From Polytrichum commune (lineage: Eukaryota > Streptophyta > Polytrichopsida > Polytrichales > Polytrichaceae), in contig OX485804.1 of the NCBI GenBank assembly GCA_950295325.1, positions 27,900,001 through 27,964,000 of the forward strand: a stretch of 64,000 nt of DNA. The letters run 5' to 3'. Position numbers and translations under genes: made by a program. Of this stretch, positions 36,681-50,800 are shown piece by piece; positions within the stretch are counted from its first letter, which is position 1; each line of letters opens with the position of its first letter. The notes under the pieces were generated by a model. The model saw nothing but the letters and a program-made list of their open reading frames with translations. It was not told where the DNA came from and did not search any database.

Positions 36681-36928
36681 TGAGAGAGGGGATAATTGCA
36701 TATGAGCGTATCACAAGTCCACCCAACATCAAAGTTGGGCCTCCTCTTCTTGTGGTTGATTCATCTCAAGTGACTTGGACTAGACTAACCCATGGTCTTT
36801 ACAGTTGATTTTGGAGTCATATCAACTGAAACATTAGAGTGCGGGCTGCATATTCTTTCTATTTTATTTAAGGATTTAAATGTTGGATGGATGAGAGGTA
36901 TGCTTTTGTGCGATAATTCCCTCTCTCC
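36681..36928. mobile_element. Family D MITE, about 248 bp
   Basis: Left 'gagagaggggataattgcatatgagcg' and right 'ttggatggatgagaggtatgc...gataattccctctctcc' form inverted ends of about 50 bp, matching the copy at 42.98 kb. The interior differs. Confidence 0.6.
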
Positions 36929-36929
36929 T

Positions 36930-39900
36930 TGGAAAATCCTCTTAATGTCAAGTATATAAATATGGAACACGAATCCACATGTAAGTAAATAGTATATGTA
37001 GTTATTATATATGAAAGAAGAAAAATGGGGTTGCATAACATTATTCAACTGCATGGTTGTGTTCCATTCCATATTTAGCATCTAACATGGGCCTCCACTA
37101 TCTTACCTTCATGGGAAGAAACTTAGAAAATAGGAAGAAATTGATGCCAGCTTGAATAGTAAAAATATTGTGAATAGTGCTAGTAAATTTCAATGATATT
37201 ACATCTATTAATAGGAATTTAAAGAGAACAATAGTAGGATGAACAATGATTCTTGTGCATAGTGTTGGGAGTACAACTCCACCCAAGTATCCAAGTTTAG
37301 CTTGGATGTATGAATAATAAATGAATATTCCCAATTGATCTGAGCGGCCCTTGGGTTACAATCGACATATTCCAAGGTCATGGAACCGACCCACATGGCT
37401 AAATGATGTTTTGTGGGGGTTACGAACATCAACAAGTGACGCTGAGATTTGGTTCTCTGCAAGTGAATGTACAGTTTACCTAATGATCTAGCACCCAATG
37501 AGGATTGTGTGAGCTCGTGGAACCGATTGTATTCTAATGCTTAAGTTTCTTGTGTTTTGTACCCGCATGCCCACTTGTTACACAATCAGTACACTAAACA
37601 TTTGGTTGAGTGTGGCCCATACTAGTCATGGTCGACCCACATTAATTGGTTTGCAATCATTGGGTGGCAACCATAGAGGGTATCATAGGACACTTGGTGC
37701 TACATTACATGTCACGAAGGCCACTGCAATAACACACGACACACCAATTTTAATGTCCCATTTAGTGTATTGTTGTTTGAGAGGTACACTTAGTTAGAAG
37801 CATGATTGATTAAAGATGGACAAGAGATTGGTGTGTCGTCACAATAATTACAACGGTTAATGTGGATCAAAGGAAAAGTTGTAACGGCACCATGAAAAGA
37901 TCCCGTCTATGAGATAGAAAACAATACTTATGGTCTTACCACAATGAATCTAGAAAGTGTTTGTTTCAAATATCATGACGCAATCATACCAAGGATGGTC
38001 CACAAGATCCCATCGGAACTTTAAAGATATAACCTGCCCTTGAAATATAGAAGTAGCATGTGGATGAAGATGCTCTCCATACATGCTCCGCCAGTAGTTT
38101 ATGTTTATATCTACCTATCTTTTGAATATCATAGAGTGTCGAAGAGTGATGAGATACATGTAATTTGGAAGATCGAACACTTTCAATACGCCTTGTGGAA
38201 TGTAAACACTTTGTAAGGCATAGAAAATAACATTAGTTTAATAAAGTAAGCAAGCAATGCTCCCGATGCCCGTAGAAATCAAGTAGCTCAACCCAAGCAA
38301 AACCAAGATGATTCTTGGTTGTCAAACCTTTCAAATAAATAGGTAAAAGAAGGAATAAATCTCTTGCATGTTCAATAGTAGTTGCACATTTGGCAACCAC
38401 CTCACCCAACTTATTCAAATAGAAAAGAACCACCCTCCTAATGTTTAAGAATGTTATGAACCATTTACGATTGTGCTATGCGTTAAAATCCTCTCTCTCT
38501 CTCTCTCTCTAAATTATTGACATTCCATGATTTTTGGATCTTTATCACCACGATTACGAACTACCAAATACACATTGTTTTTGTGTTATTGTGATTGCTA
38601 TACATATGAATAAAAACAATTTTATAATTTTTTGTAATGTGGTTTTGACCCAATATAATATGCATGAGTAAAGAGGCAACCTCTTCGCGATGTCATTATA
38701 ATTGCACGAATCAATCTAGCTTTTGTTCATGCCATGTGATTTACTCATTAAAAAATGAACCTCTTACCTTGATTTCTCTAGCAATTGTCTCCTACTCTAA
38801 AAACCTAATTAGTACCAAATTCAAAATCTACTCATATGCACATAGATCTTATCTACCATACCAAAAAGTATAGATGAGTATGGTAAATAACCAAGATCAT
38901 AGACGTCACTCATAGCATTCCCTAGGGTCTAAACGTAGGCTTTTTGGAAACGTACTATATATGCAATAGGTTCTTTGAGGGTGCTTTGAACCTCAACAAT
39001 ATGAGACATTGTCAAACCCACACCTTTCTTGTTGGGTGTCATTTGATGTTGGAAACTCTAAGTAGGGCACATTCTTTGTAAAGCAACATGTGTCAATGTA
39101 CAACCAAACTACCAACACGCTTATCTATCAATTCTCATACGATTGGCAAGCAAATAGCGACACGATGGCAAGCAAATTATTTGTTCCTTACAAGTCACGA
39201 TGCATGCACAAGGAGTTGAAATCCTCATCCATCTTCCCTTGCATTGCAATGAAGAAGAGTTTGAAGGACTTGGCCTTTGATAAGAGGAAGCTCATACCTT
39301 AATAGCCTTTGAAAAGATAACTTGCGCTCAATTTTTTTTTTTTGGTTTGACAAGATTTGTGTGATTGATTACGTCGGCAAAACCACATCAAAAACAAATA
39401 AAGCGTTTAGGCGCAAAGTGGAAATATTTGTGAAACACGATTTAAAATAATAATAAAAAAATAAAATGAAAGAATCGAGAAAAAAGAGAGGAGAAATTCA
39501 TGCTCTATTCCCATGGTTCCTACAACTCAAAAGACCAAACAAAGCTTAAAGCGCTTAGGCCAAAAGCCTCAAGCCCAAATTGAGAAAATGTGTGAAAATA
39601 CGAAACAAGCCACCACAAACAACGTATTTAGACTTAGAGACCTTACAAGGAGAACTGAATGCTCCTCATTTTCGACAAGAGAAATTTATTGCATTTGAGT
39701 CCACCATCCATCCATGTTAAAGACGTTTACCCCCCCCCCCCCCCGTTCCGCCATGTATTTGTGGTTCTTTCATCTCAATTGTGCCCTTCTTGACCAATAT
39801 ATGTTCCTTGAAGCTCAATTTTAGGTCAAACCAAGTCATAGAAATAAGATTCAAACTACATGTAACTAATGCACGAAGTTTTTTCCTACAATTCAACAAA

Positions 39901-42240
39901 GGGGTACATGCATATGCAACAACTTACGCTCACCCTCAATTTCAGCGTAAGTAAGCTGGCTACGACGACATGTGCAAAACGTTTCGTGTAGTTTGTCGAC
40001 GTGGTACTATATATTAACAACACTCAAAATAGTGCAATGAAACGTTGAAAAAATCCAAAGCGCGGATCCACCCGATTGCACAAATCAACGAAACTTCAAC
40101 CGGTGAACCACCACTTCCGAGTTCCAAAGACATGGATCATGCCCCCCCATCCAACAACCACTTCCTTCCATCCATCCCCCCTAGTAGTAGTAGTAATATA
40201 CCATATAAAAAAATGTTAAAAAAAACATGCATGGATATAAACATAAAATAGTAGGTGCGATATAAGCATGACACTGTGAACTCAAAGTGGCCATGGGACG
40301 GGCGGCCTCGCTCGTTAATTTACGGGCGGGCGGGGCTCGAAATTTTTTGGTCGTGACTTTCCGCGAATGTTTTATAATAGGGGAAAAGGGGGGGGGGGGG
40401 GTCGGGCATAAGGAATGAAAAGTACGGTGGGAAGTACCTCTCTTGCACTTGCCAGGATGCCAGGGCACGTACCACCTCCCCCGAAGGCGAGGGTGTAACT
40501 AAAAATAGTGGACCCCCCGTTAACTTATGTGGAGATGGGTGCCCACCCACACTATTTTTAGTGTAGTGGTGGGTGTTTAGGGTTAGTTTAAGGTGGCATG
40601 GGCCAATGGGGGCGATGGGGCCCCCTGTAGCTCATAGTTGTCCTTCAAAGTACCACAACAAGTGTACCCGGAAGCGCTTGACCGAGTACTTTGTGGCCGC
40701 CCCATCGACGCGAGCAAAAAGAGAAAGAGCTTAGGGCACTGCAATTGGGAAAGGTATTATGTTACTTAATAGTAGCTTCCCCCGGACGACGTATAATGCA
40801 TGGCCACGTCTAGCTAGCTATCACGGTTTCATCAATGCACATCGGATGATGTTCATCCATCCACCCGCCCGTCCGCTTCATAATATGGAGTTGAATAAAA
40901 GGGCTCCAAGTACGTACTCTATTAAGTGTTCAGCCTTTTTGGACTACAACGAAGAAGCCACTATTGAGGCTCTGAATTCGCATTCGAAAGGCATGATTGA
41001 TGGGGATTGACCTCATACAATGTGAACTCTCAAAGGTCAAAGGATGTCTTTTGAGATGACTTTACGATCGAGGGGGGGGGGGGGGGACAAAAGAAAAAAC
41101 CCCGTTGTTGCAAATTGATTTAAAGCTCATGTCCATACACTTGGAATTTCTAAATTCAACATTTTCACATCTCAAAAGACAATGTATGAGTTGTCTATTC
41201 AAATGTTTCATGAGTCATTCATGTAGCAAGGTCTTGTTTGAAGAAATTGTATCCCGATGATTAACCTAATAATATGCAAAGGGTGTAGTTTGTTTAGGGT
41301 TTGTTGTCTAAATAAAGTGACATATCCAACATTCCATTCACTCCATTGATCATCCCAATTAGTGCGTGTTACCATTCGGAGTTAACGCAATGTTATAACT
41401 ATTTGATGAGAATTTGGTATTTTAGCATGCAAAAGTCATTTATGTTATGTAAATGTCTAACCAAGCTATCGAACTTTTGTTAGTAAAAGATTGAACTCTC
41501 GAGTAAGATGTTACTACAATGTGTAACTCTGAAGAGTAACACACACTAATTGGGGTAAATTGGTGTAGTCCCTACTAGAAAAGTGGTAGGCAAGCAATAA
41601 GTTCCAGACAACATGCTTCTAAAATTGGTGCAACAAATCTACGAGGGGTCATGATTCGGCATGTCACATAACCTTGTTTGGAACTTGTCGTTTGACTACC
41701 GCTTTTCTACTTACTGCATATTGAGTGGAGAACATACTATGAGGCAACTATGTTAAAATTGGCATGCCCAATGTACGAGGGGGTCTAGATCATGCATGTC
41801 AGAAATAAGAAAGCATGTATTTGAAACCATAGTTTTTTCTTTTTCTTTTTTACTAGTGATCTCACAATACCTAGTAAAACAAATATGGTTGTAGACAACT
41901 GCCTTGTTTAAGGAAACATGTCCAATCTAGAGAGACCCATGAAAGGAACATCGGTCGCGCTAGTTTTACAAGCATGATCTGGTTGAAACCCTACAAAATT
42001 CGTTTTGGGGTCGTGTTTTCTATTGAGTGTCCTAATGCCAATATATATACCTCCTACATACGGTTGCGGCTGGGCTGCTTTCAGTTACGAGATATTTTGT
42101 TACCCGGAGTTGAGTTTCTAGAAACAAAAAGAAAAGGAAGGAGGAGATGAATATAACGCACCTGAAACTCCACTCCAAAAACAAGTCCATCAGGAAGTGC
42201 TTCCGCATCCTCAAGTTGGCCTCCTTATAAGCTTAAGAGT
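36930..42240. other. Gene-free stretch with poly-C/poly-G runs and one small TIR element
   Basis: No recognised gene. It contains 15 C at 39730-39744, 14 G at 40388-40401, 15 G at 41072-41086 and a (CT)n patch near 38490. A short inverted pair lies at 40496-40568 ('ctaaaaatagtg' and 'cactatttttag'). At 41573-41720 an element of about 145 bp has ends CTACTAGAAAAGTGGTAG and CTACCGCTTTTCTAC. The frame at 40759-41010 is unassigned. Confidence 0.35.
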
Positions 42241-42278
42241 CGTCTAAGTCTGGCCCGTTCGTGGTGGTATAATTAAGC

Positions 42279-42280
<2 letters not shown>

Positions 42281-42312
<32 letters not shown>
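42281..42312. repeat. (AT)16 microsatellite
   Basis: Uninterrupted AT dinucleotides, followed by worn TA/TG repeats to about 42330. Confidence 0.95.
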
Positions 42313-42318
<6 letters not shown>

Positions 42319-42978
42319 GTATATATTATGTGTCGAAGATAAACCGAGAGATAAGAGACGGTATGATACTATGTAGACCCAGACTACAAGGAATATAATA
42401 TCCATGAGTATACCTCGTAAGTATATCATGCTACTTGGGAGATGCTTCATCTCGCGCCTTGTTTTTGTCCCTTGTGTTGCAATGAGGTGTGGCCCAAGCA
42501 AGCATTAAGGAGAACAAAGGGACTCCTTGAGTCCATATACGATTAAAGGAGTCGGATAAGTTAAGTTAAAGGGCCCTTTTACACTAAAAGGCAATACATA
42601 GGCTATCGTGGCTTGTGAACGACCAAGGTATGTGACCTGCTTCTGGGCGAGAGCATAGAGAATTGTAGTCCAAAGATTTCTTTTGGAGGGCACAAGCCCT
42701 TAGTGTAGATCCAAATTCCCGTTGCACATTCTGTTAAGTCTGTCTTGGAGAGTTGTCTTGGAGAATTCTCTTACGATCGTGGCCAACATTATCCATACTT
42801 GTGATGCGGGATTCCATGTGGGCTTTTCATCTACTGAAAATGTTGTGGGATGTAGTCCAAAATTGCCCTTATGTGAACCTAAAGTAGGGCCTCGCAACAT
42901 TCTCAACCAATGTGGATTTTAAGAGCCATGACCCTAATGGCTTTCGTGTAAACAAGCCTTGATTAACCTATCTAAGCC

Positions 42979-43231
42979 GGAGAGAGGGAATTATCACATA
43001 CAAATGCACCTCTCATTCATCCAACATAAACGCCTTGAAATAGTATGTAGCCAAAAGGTTACTTAAAAAAATAAAAATAAAAAAGTTAATCTAACAATGG
43101 ACTTAGCTTTAAAGACCCCGAATTAGTGTACTCGAGGTCATTTGAGATGAATCGGCAACAAACCTATAGGGGTAATGTTTTTACGTTGGATGAATGAGAG
43201 GCATGCTTGTATACGATAACTCCCTCTCTCC
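42979..43231. mobile_element. Family D MITE, intact copy, 253 bp
   Basis: Terminal inverted repeats of about 50 bp: left GGAGAGAGGGAATTATC then 'cctctcattcatccaac', right 'gttggatgaatgagagg' then GATAACTCCCTCTCTCC. CTAAGC occurs on both outer flanks (42972-42977 and 43233-43238), but not exactly abutting, so the target duplication is uncertain. Its interior CCTATAGGGG at about 43162-43171 is the empty form of the site that carries the family A element at 29.69 kb. Confidence 0.7.
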
Positions 43232-43449
43232 TACTAAGCGGATTGAGTTTGCAATTAGGCAAGGTACACCTTAGACCATGTCTTGCATAAGGTGTGTGGG
43301 TGTTATTTCTGTTTGTTTTTCATGTTCTCCAAGTTCTATTGATTATTTTTACACACTGAAACTTGCGTTGTAGTTGCAAAATCTATGATGAAGTATCAAC
43401 AAACATCGGATTGAAAACCATACCTCGTGTGATCTAGTGCATGTTTGAT

Positions 43450-43650
43450 GATTCCTTGATTGAATATTTGTGTCTTCCCAACTGTGTTCACTATTGAGTG
43501 TTGAGTACTTAAGAAAATTGGAAGATGTAGTCCAACCTTTTCAACATGTGTCTTTATGGTGCCTATTCTCTAAACCACACACAAATCAAATATGGGTGTC
43601 CAATCGAGAAAAATAATTGAATTACACCCGCACACCTTACTTCAACTGTT
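43450..43650. repeat. Family W fragment
   Basis: Contains the internal boxes 'actgtgttcactattgagtg', 'gtagtccaacctttt..aacatgtgtctttatggtg' and 'caaatatgggtgtccaat' in the order seen in other reverse copies. Both ends are missing. Confidence 0.5.
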
Positions 43651-44194
43651 TGTGCAATAGAGGTCCCAATGTGAGATAAGATGAGATGAGTGTACTTTTG
43701 AAATGGGACAACTGGAAGTGAAGGAAACCAAAAAAAAATTCACTTATTGCTCATCAGGTCATTTAACCACATGAACCACACGAAGGAAGTGTCACTTGTG
43801 GGTGAACTAATACGTGGACAATCACATGTAGCGAGTAAGAAAAATGACTCCCAAGTGGCTCTAAGTCAGTCACATGTGGAAAGGAGAACATGAATCACAT
43901 TTGTAGGTTACGTTTGTAGATTGAACTTGTGATTCTGTACGTCGCGCCTCAAAATCTCTGATTGTTTGCTTGAAAGGGGCAAAATGTGAGATGAGCTGAT
44001 TTTTAGTTCTATTTTCAATGGGGGGCATTGGAGGCGAAGAAACAAGCAATTTTATATCGGCCATTGGTTTATTTGAACCATGATGATGAGAATTTTAAGT
44101 GGTCTTATTAGCACTGGGATCTCTTCCACAAAGGGGTCACAAAAACCTATGAAAGTGGAGCGATAATCTATGCGGTACGTGGATCGTAGCACTA

Positions 44195-44558
44195 CGCTAA
44201 CTGTCGCATTTAGGGTCATGTGGTGGTGTTGTATGTCACTGTGGTGACTTTTATATAGTGACACTTCTTATGGATAAGTCTACAGGCACTGTCATCCCAA
44301 CTTACTTTTAGTTTATCCAAATGCTGATTGTTGGAACAAAAGTTTGATATGTTTCGCATCCGAACAATTTTGTAGTGAAATGTTGTCATGGACGATTGGC
44401 ATTTGGGGGAAGAATCCCTCAGTAAGTGACAGTAATTGCAACATTGTAAATCTACAATGCCCAATTTTTTTTACAAAGAATGACAAATAATGTTAGATTT
44501 ACATATAGATATAGATTGCGTAATTTCCAAATAGTAAGTGACACTATCATATTTAGTG
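44195..44558. mobile_element. CACTAAATA-type MITE, long form, 364 bp
   Basis: The left end is worn (CGCTAACTGTCGCATTTAGGG) and the right end is CATATTTAGTG. TA sits on both sides (44193-44194 and 44559-44560). The interior matches the 34.9-kb copy and the fragments at 16.3 and 33.0 kb. It ends about 280 bp downstream of the stop of the aspartic protease gene. Confidence 0.7.
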
Positions 44559-44840
44559 TAGTGCTGATAATGAACCGCAATCTAGTAAAGGTCCAACATA
44601 TGTAAGTAGCATATGAGTTGAGTGGGCAACAAATTATGCAGTGGCATAAAATTTCTGCTGGAAAACAATCGACCAGTACATTTGACTGACAATTTGGTTT
44701 GATAGATGCCGTGACTTACAACCGTGGAAGTGGTGGGTGAGGTACTGTCTTCTGATTAGGCACACGTTCGATTACGTTCATATTGATCAGTGAAGAAAAT
44801 TGCAGCGATGCTGTCCAAATCTTGATGAAACACAACTGGG

Positions 44841-47800
44841 TCATCGACATTTCTCGCTTTTACGCCACCCAATACGATCATTCTCATTGTCTACAACGAT
44901 CACGACCCCTTTCATTGCGAAGGCTGTCAGCACAGGCAGGCGCACGAAAATTGAACAACTTTCAGAAGCACTTGTGATTCTACAGACGACAGATGCGTGT
45001 GTTGCAGGAACGTATCGAACAAGGTATGTGGGTGTCATGCATGACTGTTGATTTCTTGACCAAATGCATAAGTCCTCCCAATTGCATTGTGTTCACTATG
45101 GAGTGTGGAATAATTTAAAAAGTTTGGAATACGTAGTCCAATCTCGTTTGAACATGCGTGTTTAAGGTGCATGTTCTTTGATCCTCACCGAAGCACACAC
45201 CAATCCAATATATAGGTGACCGAATAACAGCCACATGCCTTAGTGGTAATAACTTAGACACGCAAATGGTTGGTATTGTGAGTGAGTCGACATCCATCAA
45301 GAGTCCGCTGGAATAAATGTAATTACCTCCGAACTGTTGGAAATCGTGACCTTGCTCAGTCTTCAGCATGAAAGTCAATTTAAGATCAGCAGGCCCGTCT
45401 GACTGCAATAAAACAGTGCCTCATCATCTTGTCCAAAGCATGAAGATATTCAAACATTGCTTCTTCGGTATACTAAGTTAGATACTCATACATAACTCGT
45501 CACAAATTGGAAGCACTTCTAGGGGTAGGCAGTACATATAGTTTTCCCAGCTTTGCATGAAGGAAAAACCAAACATGGGGTCCAACATATTAACTTAACC
45601 ATCACAAGGCACAAAGCTCAGAAACGTCACATGTATTCAGTTTTATTATTTTATACGAGTCTCACATGGTAATAGAGATAATTGTCCGGAGGAATTTCGA
45701 ATATAGCTGTGTCTTTTGGCAGCCAAGTGGAGGTTCCATCCTTCACTACTGGCTCCAAGCCGAATGAAAGAGTCTCGAAAAATTTGTGGAAAGGTTCAGG
45801 TGTTGAGCTATCTATCCACGCAAGAACACACCGTAAACAAAATATTATGGATTGCACCAAATTATGAGCGGTTAAGGTCTTGGTTTTTCGTGAACAATAT
45901 CTCGAATGATGCGGTGTTGAAACTACAAGCCACCACCCCAGGTGCTGGATTGAGCGATAGTTTCCTTTTGGTTTTATGGATTCACTTCGATTCTTTCCAC
46001 CCAACAAAATCAAAACAAAACTGCAAGCGCCATGCTTAACACAACATCGAATGACATGATCAAATAACTTCTCTTACTTCCAGTTTCTAGTCTTAGTCAA
46101 AATTTGGCATACTCAATATTACAAGTGCAATAAGTGAATGTGGAGAATATTTTTTACATGGTCACATACTAAGAAGTTTCCCAAGTTTTTGGGCCATGTC
46201 GGTCACTGGGGTGAGGCACCGGCGTAAATCCAAGTGAAGCTGCTTTATCTTGCACCTAATGTCAAATAATCACCACGCCGTAAGGATAGATTGAACTCAG
46301 AGGTTGCATGGCATTTTAACATAACGTATCCTCGCGTTGTTCAGTTCATTTTTCTTCTCCATCTTCTATTGATCAACCTTACAGCTCCAAACTTATGTTA
46401 CATTAGCATATCTATGACAAATTATCGACAACAACGTACTGAAAATTGGACCTCCCCTGATTTAGTAATGGTTATTGGAAACGCATGGTTGTTGATACCT
46501 TGATTGAATACATGTGTCCTCCCAATTACATTAACTATTGCGTGTAAAGTAGTTCATGAAATTTAAAAATGTATTCCAATCTCTTTTATGCATGCATCTT
46601 TATGGTGTCTATTCTTTGATCCTCACCTAACCACACACCAATCAAATATTGGTGTCTGATGAGGAAAAGCAACCGAATCAAGACCCGCATAACCTTAGTA
46701 CCTCACAGCGATTGTGAATTTGATGTCATAATAAGTTGGAAATCAGTCAAGATTGAGAGACGATTACCTTGTGGATGATGGCAAGCCAAAGATCTTCGGT
46801 CAACCAAGTCATAGCAGCACCACAATCAAATTGCGCAAGTCTCCCAGGTTCGGAGTCTTTGTAGGTGGCGATTGTTTCGCTTCCATACTTCACATCAATT
46901 AAGTCGGCGATGTATTGACCGTCGTCCTCAGTTGTACTATGTGTATGAGATGCCATTTTACACAGTTTGAAATTCAGTTAATACATGTCTATAATGAAAA
47001 GATAATAAACTTTTCTTTGTCAACCAAGTCATATTTGTTTCATGAGACAATAAGGTAAAGCGGGCCCTAAACAGACACTTCAATCTCTGCACCCACTTCT
47101 CATAGGATATGAAACACGAACCTATAAATCTTTGCCAACACTGTAAAATGTAAGAGACCCCTTATCCCATTATGAAAGGCAAATATACACAAGGATGGGA
47201 AGCTATGTATGGGCTATGTACCTACATAACATTGTTGAGTCATGCTCCCCCAACTTTATTCAAATAAGAGAGATGTCATGTTTCATGAAAAATTTGTTGT
47301 GACACTAAAACTTAGGCCATCATTTGGTTGTAATATTATCATGTTTAGGGTGAGGGAGCATAAGACTTAGCAATGTTATGTATACCAAGTTTCATAAACC
47401 AATCATGAGTCCTTCTAAGCATAAGAGGAGTATTCCTGGCCACTTACAAAAGATCGGCCCCGGCATGTAGATTCATTGGCGTCCAAGTCATATGACCATT
47501 CTTCAATATTTTACTGTCACCAACAAACAAGAAACCGGCCCTTTGTATGTTTGCCCTCCGTTGTAATGGCAACAAGCAATGGCCCATGATGTTTCGTCTA
47601 ATTTTCCCCTGGCTATGGAGTTGTGTGGGAAGTGAAGAGGCCCGTCTGCCGAACCCCGCCAAGCCATCCGTCGAAACTTTGTCGGGTAAGTTTGGCCCAA
47701 ATTCGTATTCGGATCCATGTTGCTCATATCCACATCTGTTCACGTGATCCAAATTAGATTGTATATGTCAAGTACCACTTAGCATACTTCTCTAGAGTTC

Positions 47801-50800
47801 GTTAAAACAAAAGGAATGGCGGTGTTCATGTAGCAACAAGAATGTAAGCCCGTTCTCTTTATACTGACTAATTTGTTAAAAAATAATAGTGTTTTTTTAG
47901 CGTTGGAGATTTGTTTACCCATAGGTGGTGGACTTTGTTCTCTGGCACTTGTTGGTTATTAGTGAGAGTTAGGGTTATACAATACTCAACAACGACACTA
48001 TGTGTGTTCAAATCATCTTGATATTGGAGGTAATTATTGAACATAAACTTTGTAGATGAGATAGATCAAGATGCTTATAGATCTTGTAGTCCCAAGTTTA
48101 TGTCAAGTACTCCTTAGTATGTTGCTTTGGACTTTTGGGTCCAAGGATGGGAAATTCAACCACTTTTGTATCTTATGAAGGCTCAACAATAGAAGGTTCA
48201 AAACTACATACTGAATTTTGAATCATGTTTAAGGTATTTTAAATATGTTTTTTTTTTTTTTTCTATTTTTTAAAGAAATATAACTTCAAAGAGAACGAAG
48301 ATATTTGAAGATGTTAGAAGTAGCTGAATTTGAAAAGTAATTTGCATCATGACAAAAGAGTTTATACAAAATAGACTAAAAATACATTAAATCAATTCTT
48401 GATGCAACCTTGAAGTTCATGATGTACTCAAGATTCACGTTCAAAATATTTAAGAGCACATTATAGATTTGATTACTCATAACAACAATAGAGGGGCTTT
48501 GATTGAGATACATTATAAATAAAACCAACTTAGAAGACATTTTGATACTACTTTATAATCTTTGACTTAGAATTTTGTAACTTCAACATATGTGACCAAC
48601 TTCACAATCCAGTTTACCATGCTTGCATCCTTTTTAAAGTATTGATATTCTTATTATAGGTTGGAGATTGGTTAACCTAAAGGTGACCTTTGTTCTCACT
48701 TGTTGGTTGTTGGCAAGAGTCAAGAGTTAGACATTCCTCGGCAATAGACAATGACTTGGTTCAATCATGATGATGTTGGAGGTGATTATTGACACAAACT
48801 TAGTTGATGATTCTTGCTACTTACAATCTAGATGAGTAGGATCAATATGCTACTTCCAAGTATATGTCTTTTTCCTTATTTTATTTTTTTTGTTTGAGAC
48901 AAATGAAACTTTCCAAGTATATTTTGAGTGATACTTACTATATTAGAGTCATCCTTAAAGTCTATAAAAAAAACCTCATGTTTTGGTAGGGAGTTTCGCC
49001 CCCCTCTTAGCAATTTATAATATGTAAGGAGTGTTAATTCACGTGGTGTCAGAATCCCAATTTTGGTGAAGTGAAGCGGAGGTGTTTGAGTTTGGCCAAG
49101 AGACGGTTACATAGAAATGAAGATTCCTTGTCAAAATTTCAAGAGCATCATTTGAGGTGTCTTCAAAAGTGTCAAAAATGCCTTTAGTTTTATATAGCCG
49201 TCTTTCCACAAAAGTCAAACTTCTCCCCTTCATTTCGCCAAAATTGGGGTTTTGACCCTACTTCAACACATCTTAAAGAATATAAATCGTCAAAAGTGGG
49301 GTGAAACTCCCTACCAAAACATCACTTTGTGAGAGATTTTAAGGATAACTCTATGGTTTTGGACTTTTCAAAGGACTAGAGCGTTCTTTGTATGGGCTAG
49401 AGATTCATTTACCCAAAGGTGAACATTGTCTCCATTATTTCGTTGTTGGTGAGAGTCAGAGTTAGAAAATCTTCAACAAGGACACCCTTTGTGTGCAAAC
49501 CATCCTGATACTCAAGGTGATATTGACACAAACTTTGAGGATGAATCTTGCTACAATGTGGATGATCAGGATCACCTGCCATAACGCATACCTGTGGATC
49601 TTGCACAAAGTTCCCCGAGCCAGTCAATGGATCATATAATCCGTTTGGACCCTGCAACATCGACAGAGTCGTTTGCATTGATTAGTGGATGAAACATCAA
49701 GTATGGGAATATAAGGTAATTGTAATAGAGTTCAACCATAAAGTTACCAAAAGAGGGATCTTCAACCCCACTTTTGAGGAATCCACCTCAAATCCCCCCA
49801 ATTTTCCTAGTTTCTATATGGTGAACTCTAATGTCCACCTGCAATGCAAACATGTTCACAGAAATTGTTCTACAAATTGAAGAATGATTGTATCTATCAC
49901 GAATTGTTGGTTTGGCTGTTGGCAAGGTGAGACCTCTTTTTGGCACTTTGCTGTTTTAGTAAGTTTGCAGTTAATCCAAGTCAAGGAACTTCCTGTATCT
50001 GCATCTAAGAAATACTCTTGGCTCGGGGCTCCAACTTTCAGTTTTATATAATATAAGCTGCATCCCATCACCCACCACCATCAGCAGACACACTTGTAAG
50101 TAATGGAAGATACTTAAACCCCAAGTTTGATGTTCTACATGACTCTACTTTTATTGCTCAATATATCATCTTTGTGTCGAGGTTCACCTGTCCAACCTTG
50201 GTAAACAATCACTCCTACTGATTCTCAAGTCAAATAGATTTGTCAATGCTTCCGTCACAAAATCGAGAAATTAACCTAGCCACAGATTTCTGAATCCAAT
50301 ACAAGAACTATGAACTAGGTAATGAACTAGGTAGTACTTAGGTCTATCCAGCTTCATGAGCCATGGTAGTGGCGAGGTAGATATTAAATGCCTACTAGAA
50401 CAATTGATGGCAAGGTGATATATATCCAATACTAGATGTAGTGGTCACGCTATGTCATGGTCATCAATTACGGGTGATACTGTGCCGCCTCATATTGAAT
50501 CAGGATTAGACATGTAAGTTTTATATTGTATAAGCTACATCCCATCACCCACCACCATCATCAAACACACTTGTGAGTATTGTATCTTTAAACCGCAACC
50601 TTGATGTTCTACATGACTCTACTTTTGTTGCTCAATGTATATCACTTTTTTTGTCAAGGTTCACGTGTCCGACCTTGGTAACCAATCATTCTAGTGATTC
50701 TCAAGTCACATAGATTTGTCGACACTTCCATCATGAAATCACGATACCAGTCACAACATTCTGATATCCAATAAGAGAACTACAAACCAGATAATGAATG

